In this document: positions 62,761 through 64,000 of the stretch, in pieces
Numbering within the stretch: position 1 is the first letter of the stretch
How the letters are laid out: every line of letters starts with the position of its first letter
NCBI GenBank assembly: GCA_964622455.1
Contig: CAZUQP010000016.1
Coordinates: 44,354 to 108,353 of the forward strand
Source of the DNA: CAZUQP01 sp964622455
Lineage (GTDB): Bacteria; Pseudomonadota; Gammaproteobacteria; DSM-16500
Reading direction: 5' to 3'
DNA: 64,000 bases
Notes under the pieces: model-generated
The model's input: only the letters and a program-made list of their open reading frames with translations
The model's database searches: none
Told to the model about the DNA's origin: nothing
Made by a program: the position numbers and the translations under genes

Positions 62761-63335
62761 ATATCTCGTCAAAAGCATCGTTTCGTCAACTATTATTAGA
62801 GAAGCGCCGCACTATTTCCGCTCTAGAAAGACAAAAAGCAGCGGAAAGCGCTGCTGAGTTATTGGTTGAGACAGATTTTTTTCGTCAAAGTCAGCATATT
62901 GCTTGTTATTATCCAACGGATGATGAATTTGATTGTCTGCCAATTATACAAAAAATTTGGCAAGCAAAAAAAAAGTGTTATTTACCCTCGTTAACTTCTC
63001 AAAAAATATTGAATTTTATACCCTATCAACCCAACGATGCTTTGCAATTGAATCGATACCGCATTTTGGAACCCGTTGAAGGCGAACCCATTTCTCTAGA
63101 TAAACTTGATATTGTGTTGGTCCCTTTAGTGGGTTTTGATTTGAGAGGTCATCGGCTTGGCATGGGTGCGGGATATTACGATCGCACGTTTCATTTTTTA
63201 CGTGGGAGAGTGGCGGGAAAATGTTATTTTTTAGGCCTTGCGTTTCTCTCGCAAGGCGTTTCCATTTTGCCAGAAGATGCGTGGGATGTTTCATTGCAAG
63301 GGGTTTTGACAGAGAAAAAGATAATTTATTTTTGA
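62757..63335 (+). CDS. ygfA: 5-formyltetrahydrofolate cyclo-ligase
   Basis: 192 residues. FRQLLLEKRRTIS at the start, IACYYPTDDEFD, and GMGAGYYDRTF, the ATP/folate-binding signature, are all present. It converts 5-formyl-THF to 5,10-methenyl-THF. It overlaps zapA by four bases, so there is no room for the 6S RNA gene that lies between zapA and ygfA in E. coli. Confidence 0.92.
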   Translation: MNISSKASFRQLLLEKRRTISALERQKAAESAAELLVETDFFRQSQHIACYYPTDDEFDCLPIIQKIWQAKKKCYLPSLTSQKILNFIPYQPNDALQLNRYRILEPVEGEPISLDKLDIVLVPLVGFDLRGHRLGMGAGYYDRTFHFLRGRVAGKCYFLGLAFLSQGVSILPEDAWDVSLQGVLTEKKIIYF

Positions 63336-63347
63336 AGCCGATTTTTA

Positions 63348-63369
63348 AATATGCTAAAACTAGCATATT
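63348..63369. repeat. Perfect 9-bp inverted repeat with 4-base spacer
   Basis: AATATGCTA and TAGCATATT are exact reverse complements around AAAC. The repeat lies 12 bases after the ygfA stop and ahead of the truncated toxin gene. It could be a HigA-type operator or part of a terminator for ygfA; no long T-tract follows, so an operator is slightly favoured. Confidence 0.55.
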
Positions 63370-63400
63370 GTTAAGTTTTATGTTATACTGATTAAGTGGA

Positions 63401-63595
63401 GTGATAGAAATAATTTGTGATTTTGACAAAAACACATATCGTACCGTTTATGCAACAAAATTAGGGAACAAGATATATGTATTACATGTTTTTCAAAAAA
63501 AATCAAAAAGGGGCATCAAAATACCTAAAGAAGATGTTGAATTAATTAAACATCGCTTACAAATAGCCCAAGAAATCTATAGAGGTAAATCATGA
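63401..63595 (+). pseudogene. Truncated HigB/Gp49-like toxin gene
   Basis: The 64-residue frame has the C-terminal half of a phage Gp49/HigB-type toxin: NTYRTVYATK, YVLHVFQKKSKRGIK and VELIKHRL. Full-length members are about 110 residues. Family likeness seems to continue for about four codons before the GTG, but an in-frame TGA at 63389-63391 blocks further extension. The first 40 or so residues are therefore missing. It is probably inactive. It overlaps the antitoxin gene by four bases, as intact pairs do. Confidence 0.65.
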
Positions 63596-63942
63596 ATACA
63601 TTAAAAAACAATAGTGCTGACAATTTTTTTGAGTTAGGCTCTGAAAATGTATTTGCTGATCTAGATATGCCTGATTCAGAAGAAAAATTAGCAAAAGCAA
63701 AATTGGCACTTCAAATTAATAAAATTATCAAGCGAAAAAAATTAAAACAGATAAAAGCAGCTAAACTATTAGGCATAGATCAAGCAAAAATATCCCTGCT
63801 TAATCGAGGGCGTTTATCAAATTTTTCTATTGAACGACTTGTCAGATATCTTACCTTGCTTGATCAGGATGTAGAAATTGTTATTAAAAAATCAAAACGT
63901 CGACGTCCGCATCACGGAACATTAAGTGTGGTCTATGCTTAA
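63592..63942 (+). CDS. HigA-type XRE-family antitoxin
   Basis: 116 residues. A helix-turn-helix is visible in LKQIKAAKLLGIDQAKISLL (about 55-74). The basic C-terminus KKSKRRRPHHG and the NIKR-type helix before it match the antitoxins that pair with Gp49-like toxins. The start overlaps the toxin stop (ATGA). With a truncated toxin it may now act as an orphan DNA-binding regulator, possibly at the inverted repeat 63348-63369. Confidence 0.78.
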   Translation: MNTLKNNSADNFFELGSENVFADLDMPDSEEKLAKAKLALQINKIIKRKKLKQIKAAKLLGIDQAKISLLNRGRLSNFSIERLVRYLTLLDQDVEIVIKKSKRRRPHHGTLSVVYA

Positions 63943-63971
63943 TTAAACCCGAGTTCGAAGTTTCCCCTCTG

Positions 63972-64000
63972 TCATTCCCGCATGCTTTTAGCGGGAATGA
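63972..64000. repeat. Inverted repeat TCATTCCCGC / GCGGGAATGA at window end
   Basis: Ten-base perfect arms surround a nine-base centre. Short elements with ATTCCC...GGGAAT cores are dispersed in many proteobacterial genomes (REP or dRS3-like). It could also serve as a terminator hairpin for the antitoxin gene. The window ends at the last base of the arm, so any flanking part is not visible. Confidence 0.6.

Noticed and set aside
1..64000. CRISPR arrays, tRNA or rRNA genes, transposases, phage structural genes
   Set aside because: No regularly spaced repeats, no cloverleaf or rRNA segments and no transposase or phage protein motifs were recognised anywhere in the window.

Overview
The window reads as a chromosomal segment of an AT-rich gammaproteobacterium, most likely a member of the Legionellales (Coxiella/Aquicella-like). 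This is inferred from the housekeeping neighbourhood at the right end (pgi-lptM-dapF, zapB-like-zapA-ygfA), the low GC content and the family make-up. No rRNA or tRNA is present to confirm it. Most of the window is a very large surface-polysaccharide (O-antigen/LPS) locus.

Layout. (1) 1-39404, all on +, about 35 genes with gaps of at most about 40 bp and many ATGA-type overlaps. It opens with an alcohol dehydrogenase cut by the window edge, a PhyH dioxygenase, two zinc-finger sugar C-methyltransferase-type proteins, a WbuC cupin, an SDR and a DegT aminotransferase. Next come a tandem pair of PhyH proteins, a TIGR04372 transferase, a nucleotidyltransferase-PfkB fusion, a methyltransferase and two glycosyltransferase-like proteins. 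Then follow a DUF4910 peptidase-like protein and two striking multidomain enzymes: AAC(3)-FkbH-GNAT and MaoC-SDR-ACP. Two more putative transferases and a PseB-type dehydratase lead into a nearly complete CMP-legionaminic acid block (24341-31774: LegB, PtmF-like, LegF, PtmA-like, LegC, LegI, LegH-like, PtmE). The run ends with a FemAB protein, glycosyltransferases, a Wzy/WaaL-like protein, a GT-C-like membrane protein, a polysaccharide deacetylase and a split PssD/PssE transferase. (2) 39401-40456 is a lone minus-strand SGNH hydrolase, convergent with operon 1. (3) 40626-55309 is a second + operon: uronate epimerase, AsnB, GT2, SDR, an MBOAT/SGNH O-acylation pair flanked by two paralogous membrane proteins, two Wzx flippases, a second FemAB and a stand-alone ArnA-type decarboxylase. 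(4) 55415-59571 holds a four-gene R64/TCP-type type IVb pilus set (PilL C-terminal domain, PilN secretin, PilO, PilP) behind its own promoter. (5) 59568-62110 on - holds dapF, the 40-residue lptM and pgi. (6) 62239-63335 on + holds a zapB-like gene, zapA and ygfA. (7) The right edge holds a truncated HigB-type toxin, an intact HigA-type antitoxin and an inverted repeat at the window end.

How the parts fit together. Sugar-nucleotide enzymes (LegB-to-PtmE, PseB, ArnA-like, GlcA epimerase, C-methyltransferases, aminotransferases) supply unusual nonulosonate, branched, amino and uronic sugars. The AAC(3)-FkbH and MaoC-KR-ACP pair could build and attach an unusual acyl group. MBOAT/SGNH, AsnB, FemAB and PhyH proteins would decorate the glycan. 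About a dozen transferases assemble it, Wzx flips it and the Wzy/WaaL-like protein polymerises or ligates it. LptM fits the same theme as an LPS-export maturation lipoprotein. The best candidate for an undescribed system is the acyl-ACP/amino-sugar acylation module at 16210-20171.
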